This document shows positions 12,370-24,108 of a DNA stretch of 64,000 nucleotides, piece by piece (the first letter of the stretch is position 1; each line of letters opens with the position of its first letter). This stretch comes from Symbiodinium natans (Eukaryota > Sar > Dinophyceae > Suessiales > Symbiodiniaceae), in NCBI GenBank assembly GCA_905221605.1, contig CAJNDS010002570.1, positions 1 to 64,000 of the forward strand. Reading direction: 5' to 3'. Position numbers and translations under genes: made by a program. The notes beneath the pieces are model-generated. The model saw nothing but the letters and a program-made list of their open reading frames with translations. It was not told where the DNA came from and ran no database searches.

Positions 12370-12478
12370 AGGGGGGTGGGGGGGGGGGGGGGTGGGGTGG
12401 GGGGGGGGGGGGGGGGGGGGGGGGGGCGGGGGTGGGGCGGGGGGGGTGGGGGGGGGGGGGCCCCGGTTTCCCAGGGGG
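12370..12478. repeat. Long G tract with scattered T/C
   Basis: About 100 nt of nearly pure G on the + strand, broken by single T, C or CGG. Long poly-Gly and poly-Pro frames across it are artefacts. It is a likely G-quadruplex former and also a likely assembly-error site. Confidence 0.8.
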
Positions 12479-12479
12479 G

Positions 12480-14830
12480 GTACCCATTTGAGGCAAAAAA
12501 AGGGGTCCGAAAAATGGCTTTGGGTGTGGGGAGGATTGGTGCCTGTTCTGACAACCTATACACCTCCGGCCCGAGGCCTCGGCGGATTTCGGGTGCAGAA
12601 AGGAAACGAGTACGGTCTGGTCTGCAACTGCTGGCAATCCTTCCCTTATTGTTTTGACTCCGCACCCCGCGAAGAAGAGAGTCCTTGTTCTGGCGCCTGT
12701 GTAGCCTAGCATGCTGGAGGCTTATGAAATGCCCGCCTGAAACCAAAGGAGCATATATTTTCGGAGTGAACAGAAGGAGAACTTTGAGTGAGTTCTCGCC
12801 TTCTCACGGCTTCAAGGCGGCCATACGCCCATGTCCATGTCCATACTGACCCAGGAATTGAGAGGCTGCTGATGTGGCTCGAGGGCGAGGCCCACCGTCG
12901 TAGCCTGTTCGATGCCCTTGCATTGAGCGTTTTTGTCAAGTTGGAGGGAGGATGTCGGGTGTGCCGGATGTGCCGGGTGTGCCGGGTGTGCCCAGGACCT
13001 CTTTCATCGCAGCTCGTCGCTCGAACGGAGCCTCACCATGGCGATCCTTGGTATCCTTGTCGGGCCCCAAGCCTGGTAGAGATGACCTTGCACAACTGAG
13101 CACTGCACACCTAAGTCGTGGCAAGTCCGTGCGACTCTTCACTGCTAGACTCATTGCTCCTGTTCCGTATCCAGAACCGGAACAGATGGTGGGCACACCA
13201 TTGCGGCGGAATGTTCTCGCGTTGCAGACGACACCGCAATGCAGGGCCAGCCTTCGTGTGGGTGTCTGTATCACGGACACGTCACTCTGAGTTGTAGCAA
13301 GCTGTTGCTTGTTAAAGCTTCTCACGTAGATGTGTAACGGACGGGAACCTTTTCTTGGTCACATTTACATTCTGTGAAAGAAACCAAGGTTGCCAGCACG
13401 GGATTCACGGCGCTCCACAGCTGCGGCCTTCTCAGTCCAAGAACTCAAAGAGTCTTGAAAAGAAGAGAGAGATCTTTTTGGTACTTGTTGGAGGGAAAAC
13501 TCTGAGAGAGGACCTTACGTTCCGAAGCTCGCATGAGGTGCAGTCAGAGACACCTGCACCGCGGAGCGTGCTCGGAGCCAGGCCCTGGCTCTGGAGGTGG
13601 AGAGGCCCAAGAAGCCTAAAGGGCACAACAGCGCTACACAGCGCTACAACATGGCGGGGTCCATATGTTGTTTTGGCTTTTGCAATGCCTTCTGAAAGGT
13701 TGCTTAAAGTGGGAAACAAAGGTGGCAAGGAAAGAAGAGCACCCGAACTTCGGGCAGGCTCCGGCACGAGCTCGTCACGACCAGTGCGCACAGTGCCCCC
13801 AGCCGAGGGAGCAAGCAGGAGCCATGAACACCTCTCGCAGTTTCTGTCCATTTCTTCTTTTTTCTAGCTCTTGTCGGCACCCAGGTCTTGGCCGTCGACT
13901 CTGCAGGCCGAGCCAAGCTCGTTGCAAAGCAAGCTGCCAGAAGCTGCCTCGAATCCTCTTGCATCCGCTGCGAACTGGCCGCGAAGAACTTACAGACTTT
14001 GGTATCTTGACGTATGTGTACACTTCAAACACCATGCCGGATGCACATTCTTTCACCTGCCAGAAGAAGACCTTCGGCAGAGGACCTTCCAGTAGCGTCG
14101 GCATGTGTGATGCGCGGGTGCGGCTCGTGTACGATCTGTTGGCGTGTGTTGCACGGCGAGAAGCGAAGCCAGGAGTCCTGCGTTCCACTTGCGCGGCGCC
14201 AATGAGGGCGGTCTCGCAGATGGCGAATAGGGGAAAAGGCCCAAAAAGCACCTTGCAAGCATCTTGCAAGCATCTTGCACTCTTATCCTTCTTATCCCCT
14301 CATGTGCCGCTTGTGCGCTCAACACCGCCTCATAACCTTGTCGAAGTAAACTTCTGCCGTATGGACATGTCCACAGGTGGTCGATCTTTTCATCTGCTTC
14401 AATACTACAAGCCTTCATCAAATAGTATTCGTTTGGGCACCCGTTTGTTTAGCAACGGTTCCCCTTCCTCGTGCACAACCAGAGAATGTGTTCCAGATGG
14501 AAAGGGAATCTCTCGCAACCATCAACCATCTTAAGCCTTGTCGTTGATTTCGGTTAGCTGGCATCTCTTCCTGTGGATACTTCTAGTTTTGTGAATTTCG
14601 TGATGTGTGCATTGCTAGAGCATGGGATAACTCGTAGTGCAAAAATGTGGTTTGGTTCTATAGCAAAGGGTATCACAAAGATTGTGTTCTGTAACCCCGA
14701 AGTCTTCGATATCACTTGGAAAACATGATTAGTCCGCCGGATCAGCAAACGTAGGAACCATCACCCTTTATGCTCCTGAGTCGGCACTTTTGGCAGGGTC
14801 ATGGCCTGGAGCACAGGGTTTGGGATGCAG
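12480..14830. other. No confident gene; weak exon candidates only
   Basis: No domain is recognisable on either strand apart from the exon candidate listed at 13885-14001. A short 9-bp repeat (GTGCCGGAT/GTGCCGGGT) lies at about 12957-12992. Confidence 0.3.
13885..14001 (+). CDS. Candidate internal exon, unrecognised
   Basis: The span follows a CACCCAG acceptor and ends before a GTATCT donor. It encodes 39 residues with balanced, alanine-rich composition, including the segment VLAVDSAGRAKLVAKQ, and looks like an amphipathic helix. It has no homologue I can name, and no neighbouring exon could be joined with confidence. The call rests only on splice-site context and codon-like composition. Confidence 0.28.
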
Positions 14831-14832
14831 CG

Positions 14833-14889
<57 letters not shown>
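14831..14889. repeat. (CTTG)n tetranucleotide microsatellite
   Basis: About 14 perfect copies of GCTT/CTTG. Confidence 0.95.
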
Positions 14890-16065
14890 GATATGATTTG
14901 CCAGTACCCGCTTGTGATGGGTAAATACCCACCCCCACTTGCCCACAGCCCTCCCTTCGTTGATACCGCGGAATGCGATTCACCATTCAACCCATCCATG
15001 GGCGACCGGCGCCGTGGAACCCGTCGCTATAAGGCTAGCAGAGTTGCGCGCTCACGCTCAAATTCTGCTCAAATCCCCTTGGGGCAACCCGATTGAAACT
15101 GCGAAGATGCCTCGTGGACAGCGCCGAGTCTTGCGACTCACCATGTGTGAGCACACGGTGTCTTACAAGCGGTCCCGGCAAACTCACCCCCTCACGAAAG
15201 CTGCGAAGCCGTGCATGATGCGTTCCGCCGCTTAGTTGAACGCGGGGCCGTTGCAGTTGATACATGTTTGGCGCCAGGATGTATGCACAGATCTGCAACA
15301 AACCCGCCGTGTCGAGGACGCCATCCGGGGTGAGCGAGCCAGAGCTCGAACGAACCCCCGGCTCCGAGAGGCCGCACAGTGCTTGCAAGCCACCCGCGTG
15401 CTGAAAAGCGGCATGCAACTCTGCCATTCGATATGATCGATTGCGCATTTATTACATTCATGCCGCCCGGAGTAAACCCCAACACGAAAGCGACCGTAAT
15501 GACCATAGTCTCGGCAATATTGTCATCAGGGTTTCAGAAAGCAAAAGAGGAACAAAAACGAAACCTCGACAAACGGCCACGTGAAGGGCATCGGGTTGAA
15601 CAATTCACGAGGAAGTTGATGAGATGCAGTCCCGAGCTGCATGCCGCTGCTTTCCATCAATTGTTCTCGTTCGTACTTTTTGGATGTCATGCCGTAGATG
15701 TGATTCAGACTTGCCAAGCATGTCCAATTCCGTGGCGCTTGCGCCTTGTCGATCCGAGGGTATTGTTTCCTGTTGCCATGAATCAACTCGATACACACTC
15801 CGGAAGATCTACCCAGAGCTCCTCTATCACCGCCATTGTAGGCATCCCCCCTTTTTGCGTGGTCCAGCTTCGACGCTATCCCGAATTCGGCACGCCCGTG
15901 ACTGCCATGCAAAGTGTTTTTCGCGGCCTGGCGTGCGAACCGGGCACAGTCGGCCGCGAGGCCCTCCTGCAACGCTCACGTGACTTCCTCGCTGGACGTT
16001 GGGAAGCCTTGCCGGGCTGCGTTTTTGCGCCAGTTACACGCAGTCGCCCCGGGCAGTCCTGCCTC
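14890..16065. other. No gene recognised
   Basis: Unique-looking sequence without recognisable exons. The longest open frames (15379-16272 on +) run into the satellite and show no domain. Confidence 0.3.
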
Positions 16066-18757
16066 GTCAAGTGGACGCAATTACTGGGGCAGTTGGTTTT
16101 GCAAGATCTGAAGATCTGGGGTGTAGGGGGCGCCATGTGGCTGGAAATATACCCAGCTGATGCTCATGATGCTCCCCCCTGCCCCGTCAAGTGGACGCAA
16201 TCACTGGGGCAGTTGGTTTTGCAAGATCTGGGGTGTAGGGGGCGCCATGTGGCCAGAAATATACCCAGCTGATGCTCATGATGCTCCCTCTGCCCCGTCA
16301 AGTGGACGCAATCACTGGGGCAGTTGGTTTTGCAAGATCTGGGGTGTAGGGGGCGCCATGTGGCCGGAAATATACCCAGCTGATGCTCATGATGCTCCCC
16401 CCTGCCCCGTCAAGTGGACGCAATCACTGGGGCAGTTGGTTTTGCAAGATCTGGGGTGTAGGGGGCGCCATGTGGCCGGAAATATACCCAGCTGATGCTC
16501 ATGATGCTCCCCCCTGCCCCGTCAAGTGGACGCAATCACTGGGGCAGTTGGTTTTGCAAGATCTGGGGTGTAGGGGGCGCCATGTGGCCGGAAATATACC
16601 CAGCTGATGCTCATGATGCTGTCAAGTGGACGCAATCACTGGGGCAGTTGGTTTTGCAAGATCTGGGGTGTAGGGGGCGCCATGTGGCCGGAAATATACC
16701 CAGCTGATGCTCATGATGCGTCAAGTGGACGCAATCACTGGAGCAGTTGGTTTTGCAAGATCTGAAGATCTGGGGTGTAGGGGGCGCCATGTGGCCGGAA
16801 ATATACCCAGCTGATGCTCATGATGCTCCCCCCTGCCCCGTCAAGTGGACGCAATCACTGGGGCAGTTGGTTTTGCAAGAAATCTGGGTTGTTAGGGGGG
16901 CGCCAGGTGGCCGGAAAATATACCAGCGGATGTCATGATGCTCCCACTTGCCCCGTCAAGTGGACGCAATACACGGGGGCCAGTGGTTTTGCATAGATTC
17001 TGGGGTGTAGGGGGGCACCATGTGGCGGAAATATTTACCCAGTGATGCCTCATTGATGGCTTTCCCCTGCCCCGTCAAGTGGACGCAATCACTGGGGCAG
17101 TTGGTTTTGGCAAGATCTGGGGTGTAGGGGGCGCCATGTGGCCGGAAATATACCCAGCTGATGCTCATGATGCTCCCCCCTGCCCCGTCAAGTGGACGCA
17201 ATCACTGGGGCAGTGGTTTTGCAAGATCTGGGGTGTAGGGGGCGCCATGTGGCCGGAAATATACCCAGCTGATGCTCATGATGCTCCCCCCTGCCCCGTC
17301 AAGTGGACGCAATCACTGGGGCAGTTGGTTTTGCAAGATCTGGGGTGTAGGGGGCGCCATGTGGCCAGAAATATACCCAGCTGATGCTCATGATGCTCCC
17401 TCTGCCCCGTCAAGTGGACGCAATCACTGGGGCAGTTGGTTTTGCAAGATCTGGGGTGTAGGGGGCGCCATGTGGCCGGAAATATACCCAGCTGATGCTC
17501 ATGATGCTCCCACCTGCCCCGTCAAGTGGATGCAATCACTGGGGCAGTTGGTTTTGCAAGATCTGGGGTGTAGGGGGCGCCATGTGGCCGGAAATATGCC
17601 CAGCTGATGCTCATGATGCTCCCCCCTGCCCCGTCAAGTGGACGCAATCACTGGGGCAGTTGGTTTTGCAAGATCTGGGGTGTAGGGGCTGATGCTCATG
17701 ATGCTCCCCCCCTGCCCCGTCAAGTGGACGCAGTTGGTTTTGCAAGATCTGGGGTGTAGGGGGCGCCATGTGGCCGGAAATATACCCAGCTGATGCTCAT
17801 GATGCTCCCCCCTGCCCCGTCAAGTGGACGCAATCACTGGGGCAGTTGGTTTTGCAAGATCTGGGGTGCAGGGGGCGCCATGTGGCCGGAAATATACCCA
17901 GCTGATGCTCATGATGCTCCCCCCCTGCCCCGTCAAGTGGACGCAATCACTGGGGCAGTTAGTTTTGCAAGATCTGGGGTGTAGGGGGCGCCATGTGGCC
18001 GGAAATATACCCAGCTGATGCTCATGATGCTCCCCCCTGCCCCGTCAAGTGGACGCAATCACTGGGGCAGTTGGTTTTGCAAGATCTGGGGTGTAGGGGG
18101 CGCCATGTGGCCGGAAATATACCCAGCTGATGCTCATGATGCTGTCAAGTGGACGCAATCACTGGGGCAGTTGGTTTTGCAAGATCTGGGGTGTAGGGGG
18201 CGCCATGTGGCCGGAAATATACCCAGCTGATGCTCATGATGCTCCCCCCTGCCCGTCAAGTGGACGCAATCACTGGAGCAGTTGGTTTTGCAAGATCTGA
18301 AGATCTGGGGTGTAGGGGGCGCCATGTGGCCGGAAATATACCCAGCTGATGCTCATGATGCTCCCCCCTGCCCCGTCAAGTGGACGCAATCACTGGGGCA
18401 GTTGGTTTTGCAAGATCTGGGGTGTAGGGGGCACCATGTGGCCGGAAATATACCCAGCTGATGCTCATGATGCTCCCCCCTGCCCCGTCAAGTGGACGCA
18501 ATCACTGGGGCAGTTGGTTTTGCAAGATCTGGGGTGTAGGGGGCGCCATGTGGCCGGAAATATACCCAGCTGATGCTCATGATGCTCCCCCCTGCCCCGT
18601 CAAGTGGACGCAATCACTGGGGGCAGTTGGTTTTGCAAGATCTGGGGTGTAGGGGGCGCCATGTGGCCGGAAATATACCCAGCTGATGCTCATGATGCTC
18701 CCCCCTGCCCCGTCAAGTGGACGCAATCACTGGGGCAGTTGGTTTTGCAAGATCTGG
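16066..18757. repeat. 112-bp satellite array, about 25 units
   Basis: The unit begins GTCAAGTGGACGCAATCACT, passes through GCAAGATCTGGGGTG and GGGGGCGCCATGTGGCC, and ends GCTGATGCTCATGATGC plus a C-rich tail. Most spacings are 112 bp. Variant units are shared between distant positions: a GATCTGAAGATCT insertion (near 16110, 16760, 18295), a tail deletion before GTCAAG (16620, 18145) and a CCAGAAATA variant (16250, 17365). This indicates block-wise duplication. One stretch (16880-17060) is unusually degraded. Because 112 is not a multiple of three, every frame is visited; the Trp/Pro-rich frames are not genes. Confidence 0.95.
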
Positions 18758-20902
18758 CTCTGAGCCGCTTGAGGCCCCGACTGGCTGCGTGCTCTCGATG
18801 TTTGCTTTCAAGCCTCGGCGAACTCCCGGACGATGGCCCTGGTGCCATTTATATGTTAACTTGAGCAGATGCATGATGCACACACAAGTGCAATGCGTTT
18901 TTTTTTCGCACGGTCACAGCTCTGTTACGTGCCGCGGAAAGCACGTGCTCTGCATCCTTTGCCATACAGCGATTGCGATGGTTTGAGGACACTTTCTTCC
19001 CAGTGTGAGGACTCTTAGATTGCTGCTAGGGGCTTGTGAGGGAGTTTTCATGGTGCCATGGCCTCCTGTCGCAAGGAGCATGGGCAATGATACTGTTCTG
19101 AATGGGTTCAGCTTTCCTTCTTGTCCCTGTCGCCCATCCGTGGCCCATCCGGCCCCCAGCATCCAGCGCTTTAGAGCTCCGTTTGCGGCTCTTCTTCCAG
19201 GCACTCATCAGACAAAGCACGAATGAGAGAAACGAGAATCACCATTTGGAATGTCGCGCCTGTCGAGGCCCCGAGTTCCTGAGGAATGGCCCGCCTTTCT
19301 GGATTGTTGGATTGAAAGCGACTCCCAAGAGATGAACTTGAACAATCTGCAAAACGTCTGTGCCAGGTCCAAGCTCCTTGGCAGTTGGCCGCGGCCCGCG
19401 CCTTTCTTTACCTTGCCAAGGACAACGTCCTTTCCAGTGCTTGTGTCCTTCCAGGTCCTGGCTTGTGTGGCTCGCGCACAAAACTGGCCGGCGTGTCAGG
19501 TGCGCACCGCCGTGAGTCATGTGCCATGGTCAGTGCATGTCAGTGCAGACTGCCTTGCAGGAGCAAAACACCGTGATCCGAAATGCAGGAAAGGCGCTCT
19601 TCACGAACCTGCAAGGCCATTTAGAAGGGCAGCTTTTCCAAAGTGCGCTTAAACACTAAAACACTAAGTTGCTCCAGGAAGGGTCACGATGAGCCACCAC
19701 TAGTGTGTCACAAGTGGCAACACCACAACCCCCGTCCCGACGACTTGAGGCTACGGTGCCGTAATCGGCTGCTTCTTGGATGACTGCATGAGTTCGGGCC
19801 TTACTCGCCTCGGCACTTTGCTATGCCTCGGCTTTTTGCTGCTTTTCCGCAGTCCACACCGCAGTCAGGCTGTCCTGAGTTGCTTTGAGGCAGCGACAAG
19901 TTCGTAGCCAACGAAATCGAGTCCTGTGCAAAAGCCTGGTGCTGAAATGTGAATCCATTTCCCTCTGCCCTTTGGTACTTTTCCCCCCCCCCCCGCCCCG
20001 CCCCCCACAATTTTCTTTTTTTCTTTCTTACGAATCTCTCGTTCTCTCTCGGACGTGAGACTCCTCTAAAGAAAGAGGCTTCTCTTCTCCCCCCTCTGTG
20101 TGTTCTCTTCGGTGCCAAGGTGTGCTTCTCCTTGCCAGAGCCTGGGCCCCTGCTCTGCTTCTGAGTTAAAAAGAGGAGTGTTGGAGTATGTTGGAGGGTT
20201 AGAAGAGAGATGTGTTGTGGAGAGATGCGTGTTCGGGAGATGTGTTGGAGGAACTTCGTTGAGAGAGTTGAACGAGGGAACATGAGGGAAGATGCAGAGG
20301 GAGGCTAGTTGGCTTAGCTCATATTGCCTGAGAGGTGCACGCATTGGGCGCGCATCCAAGTATTTGTGTTTCTATACTGTCTATACTCCATGAGAGCTTT
20401 TGACTGAAGAAGCGCGCCTCCAAAGGTTTGGGGCACAGAGGAAGGTGAGCAGAAGCCCGGACCAAAGCAGCGTAGTCTCGGCCCCAACTCAGCGCGGAGC
20501 GTTGTGAGTGACATGAGGTGCTGGTTTCGAACGGGTGACGATGGACGGGAAGCAGGCGATTCGTTGGTTTGGGGCATTTGCAGGGGTGGGCTTGGGGTGT
20601 GCTTGGGATGTTGGGGCGATGTTTGGGAAGTGCAATGTCAGCGCAGGTGAGGGCTGGATCTCTGGGGCAAAGAGCTGCTACCCCCCGGGCACCACAGCCG
20701 CGGGCTGAGGGAGGAGCTCCGGACCTTGGTGGCGACAAAACGCCGACATTGCTTTGATCATTGGCAACCTCGCAGTGCACACTGCAAACCGTCGCAAGTT
20801 TGCTGAATGGGCTTCTGCGCAGGTGCTTCCTTTGGGAAACTCCGAGTGTGAGATCCCCGCGAGTACCATGTTCATTCATGTTTCTTCAAGTTCATCCTGC
20901 AG
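18758..20902. other. No confident gene
   Basis: The array ends abruptly after GATCTGG. Apart from the exon candidate at 19385-19454 and a nearby open stretch at about 19240-19366, nothing is recognisable. A C-rich tract is at 19983-20007. Confidence 0.3.
19385..19454 (+). CDS. Candidate exon, unrecognised
   Basis: Lies between a CTTGGCAG acceptor and a GTCCTGG donor. It encodes 23 residues including LAAARAFLYLAKDNVL, which reads like a helix. The preceding open stretch (about 19240-19366, with PEEWPAFLDCWIESDSQE) is also coding-like but would need an implausibly short intron to join in phase. It may be one gene with an error, or a decayed gene. Confidence 0.28.
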
Positions 20903-21206
20903 CAGCTACTTTCGGGCATTGGCACTTAGGTTGGGCCGAAGGCTTCGGTTACGAGAACTGCTGCGAAGCCAAGCAGATCTGCCGGACTTACCCGCCTAAC
21001 ATCCCCTACGTTGTTTGGACCAGGCCCGAGTGTGGAGTGTTTTGTTTTCTTGACCTTGTGCCAGGTTTGGGCCCAACGGCAATGCCCAGTGCTGGGATGG
21101 CGTCTACAATTATGACCGCCCGCAGCCTGGGAGTGCCACGGGAAATGCCTCCGAGAGAATTCGGCTGAGACTTCCAGGCTGCTGCTTCCCAAAGGAGGAG
21201 CTCTAA
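20903..21206 (+). CDS. Cys-rich protein, C-terminal exons
   Basis: Two exons (20903-21023 and 21065-21206, stop TAA) join in phase through a GC-AG intron of only 41 nt. Exon 1 encodes GFGYENCCEAKQICR. Exon 2 begins with FGPNGNAQCWDGVYNYDR and ends in GCCFPKEEL. The pattern C-W-x-G-x-Y-x-Y with nearby CC pairs resembles a small Cys-rich module I associate with dinoflagellate predicted proteins, often secreted or surface-associated; that recall is not precise enough to name a family. The N-terminus was not found. The alternative is no intron, but then the frames do not match. Confidence 0.5.
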
Positions 21207-23282
21207 TGACAGGCTCTGTGTGAAGGCCAGAAGGCCAATGAGCTTCAGTGGACCTTACGCCAGGTTCTCGCTGATGTTCTCGGAGAGGGGCCGCACCCGA
21301 CGGAAATGACGACGGAATCCCGGCGACGTCGCAAGATGTCCTGCTCCAAACGTAGAGGTAGTTGACCTGCGCACCACTGGTACAAGATGTTATTGTGGTT
21401 AGACTGTTCATCTACATGGCTAGGCCCTCCAAGTGACTTGACAAGTTTGGCTAGGCCGGCTAGGCCCAGAAGATCCCAGAAAACGAGCCCTGAAGATAAA
21501 GCGCGCACACGCAAGCGCCAGCATGCCAAAACGACTAGACCATTAGGAGACAAGCGCCTGCGGTTGTGTTAAAATCAAGCTGTCACAGTTGCTTCCTTGC
21601 CATGATCGTGCAGACTGCAAAGTGCAGCGACGCTTACCTCTCTCGTAGCCTTTGGATCAGTCAAGAAGTCCTCATGTCAAGCCTGAGCTACAAGTGCGAG
21701 ACACGGACGTGCCTGTGTCATGGATGTCGACGATGTTAAACCAGATTCAGCGATCAGTTTGATGTGCTTGCTTCGTGCTGCGGCCATGGCGGTTGAAGGC
21801 CTTGATTTTTTAGTGGCAGGCAGTGGCAGCGATCTTTCAAGAGGCGCTTTCCAGGAAGCTGGGAAGGCTGCAGCGAGAGACCCATCACGAGAAAAGGAAA
21901 GGTAATGCAGGCCAGAAACCGACCTCTTTGCTTAAACGCTCTTGGCGCATTTGCAGCTTAAATCTGATCTCGCTCGGATGGCGGGCAAAGAAACCTATGC
22001 CTATGCTTTCAAAGACGGGTATCCGGAACATCTCCTACAGACATGGGCGACCTCACTTGCACGAATTGTCATGAGTCATTGCAAGACATATGCGAAGCAA
22101 CTCATCCTAGCCTGGTTATGCCTTGCGATGAACTGTCCGTGGTCGCCTCACTCAAGGGATGCTTTTTGCTTTCAGCTCATGCAACTCGAAGATACTGTAT
22201 GTGTTCTCTAGCAGAGCTGAGCTGACATTGATGTGGGAAGTAGTTTGGAAGTCACTTGGGAGCACCTGCAAAAAGTAAACCGTAACCAAAGCAACCTAGA
22301 CATCGCCTTTGAGAGGAACAAACGAGCGCATGGTTCCCTCAATAAGGGTACATTGTTGGGGGACCCATTGGCCGCGCCCATGTATTTGTACAAACAGGTA
22401 CCATCATTTTAAGGAGCTGATCACAAGTTTGTGGTCATCTGCACAGAAGCAAGACTGAACGCCAAACCCTGAAACCTAAGCTATAGGATCAAAGGCCCTA
22501 AACCCTAAACCCCAGCCTTAAACCGTATAAGCGCCCTATGCCGGCGTCGCCAATTTCACAAAAAGGGCGTCTATGGATGGGCTCACAGCCTGTACAGGGC
22601 TTTATATTTGGAGATTCTTCTGAATGGCAAGTGCAGTGCAAGAGGTTGTTGACGAGGATCCTGGAGTCCAAACGTGGTTTTCTGGAAAAGAGAACGAGCA
22701 AGCCATGCAATGCAAGCCATGGCTGTTGGGCTTGCCGACGCATGTTGCGCTGCACAAAGTTTTTGCATCATGTTGCCGTGAAAGCTGTTGGCTCCTTTTT
22801 GCGCCGTGCGCACCGAGCTCCCTTGCAGAGCCTGGCACTCAAGAGGGATGGCTTTTTTCACTCATGCTCCCAGCATTGGCAGGCGCCTGTCCATTCCCAA
22901 GGCAGAGCTCCATGTTGGATGACAACAAGAAGATTGGGATTGGCATGGCTCCCAGGTTGTCAAGAACGTGCGCTCATGTGCGCTCCACATCATGTTGCAG
23001 GGGGTGGTTCCAGCAGAGACAAAAGAACATGTGATGGACAAGAACACGATTGAGATGCACTAGTCGCCTTTCAGCAGCTGTCTCTCCCGCAGACAGAAGC
23101 AATTTAGGTTCTAGCATCTTCACCATTCTGACACAGCTGTTTCTTATAGATCGGCCATCTTGCCAAAACCATGTCGATGGCTGATGGTGCACCGGGATGC
23201 GCATGGCAGGTGCTTTCATCCTCTGACCGCTGCTTTTTCATGGCATGATGCTTACCACATGGTTTCGGGTTTGCATGGCCAG
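21207..23282. other. No confident gene; degenerate telomere motif
   Basis: A coding-like stretch follows a TTTGCAG acceptor at about 21956 (LKSDLARMAGKETYAYAF) but was not joined to other exons. Degenerate CCCTAAA repeats lie at about 22458-22525. Nothing else is recognisable. Confidence 0.3.
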
Positions 23283-23560
23283 GTGTCACAAGAGACGTCC
23301 CCGCCAAGAACGCCTCCTCCGCGACGCAGGCCCTGGTCACACGTGGTGATGCTGCAGCAGATTTCCCCCCAGCATTGAAGGGCAGAGCGCCTTGCTTGTG
23401 GATTGCCGGTCGGGGTCTCGTGTTGCCCCCACTTTGGCAATTGTTGCTTGGGGACGGCCTGGGTCTTGTTCTGAGGCCTACATCAACAGAGAAGGCCGTT
23501 GACCCATATTTCTGCGACGTTGTGGGCCGCGTTGAGTGGAAGCTCAGGCGGTCAGAATGA
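23283..23560 (+). CDS. Candidate C-terminal exon, unrecognised protein
   Basis: After a CATGGCCAG acceptor (AG|G) the + strand is open for 92 codons to a TGA at 23558. Composition is coding-like (ALVTRGDAAADFPPAL, then LWIAGRGLVLPPLW, then VDPYFCDVVGRVEWKL). A hydrophobic stretch in the middle could be a buried beta segment or a weak membrane helix. No family is recognised and no upstream exon was located. Confidence 0.42.
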
Positions 23561-24061
23561 TGACTTCAAGGCAAGGGGGGCAATGGTTCTTGATCACCGC
23601 GCGCTTATTGTTGCATGTGGGCGGTGATGGATAGACTTTGTGATCGTGCACAAAACTGTGACGGTTTTCGACATCAGCGAAATGGCAAAATACCAGGGCA
23701 TCTGGCTTCGGGCTTGGACATCTGCGGTGAGAGTCCCCAATCTCACCCGCGCCCAAGAACGAGTGGGCGTACTTGTGCGAACAGTTTGAGCAGAGCCGTA
23801 ATCGAAGGAATGAAGCTTTGTCGTGGACGCTTGGAAATCAAGTTTGGATTTTCACGGCCGTGAGTTCATGCCCTTCATCAACTGCTGAGGGCAAAGGTTG
23901 AAGAAACTCAACACCGTAACTCGAATCGAATTGAAGCCTCTGCTGTAGACACAAGAAGAGACCATAGGGTGGCTTTTCAAAGGGTGCTTGTGAATTTTCA
24001 AGCCGGCCTGAACGTGCCAGGCTTCGTGCGGGGGACGCTGCTGTGCAGAAGAAAACCGCGT

Positions 24062-24108
<47 letters not shown>

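Noticed and set aside
16066-18757. CRISPR-like regular repeats
   Set aside because: Units are contiguous satellite copies with no unique spacers, in a eukaryotic genome.
16100-18760. Serial Trp/Pro-rich frames in the 112-bp satellite
   Set aside because: The same DNA unit is read in successive frames because 112 is not divisible by three. There is no codon bias or domain.
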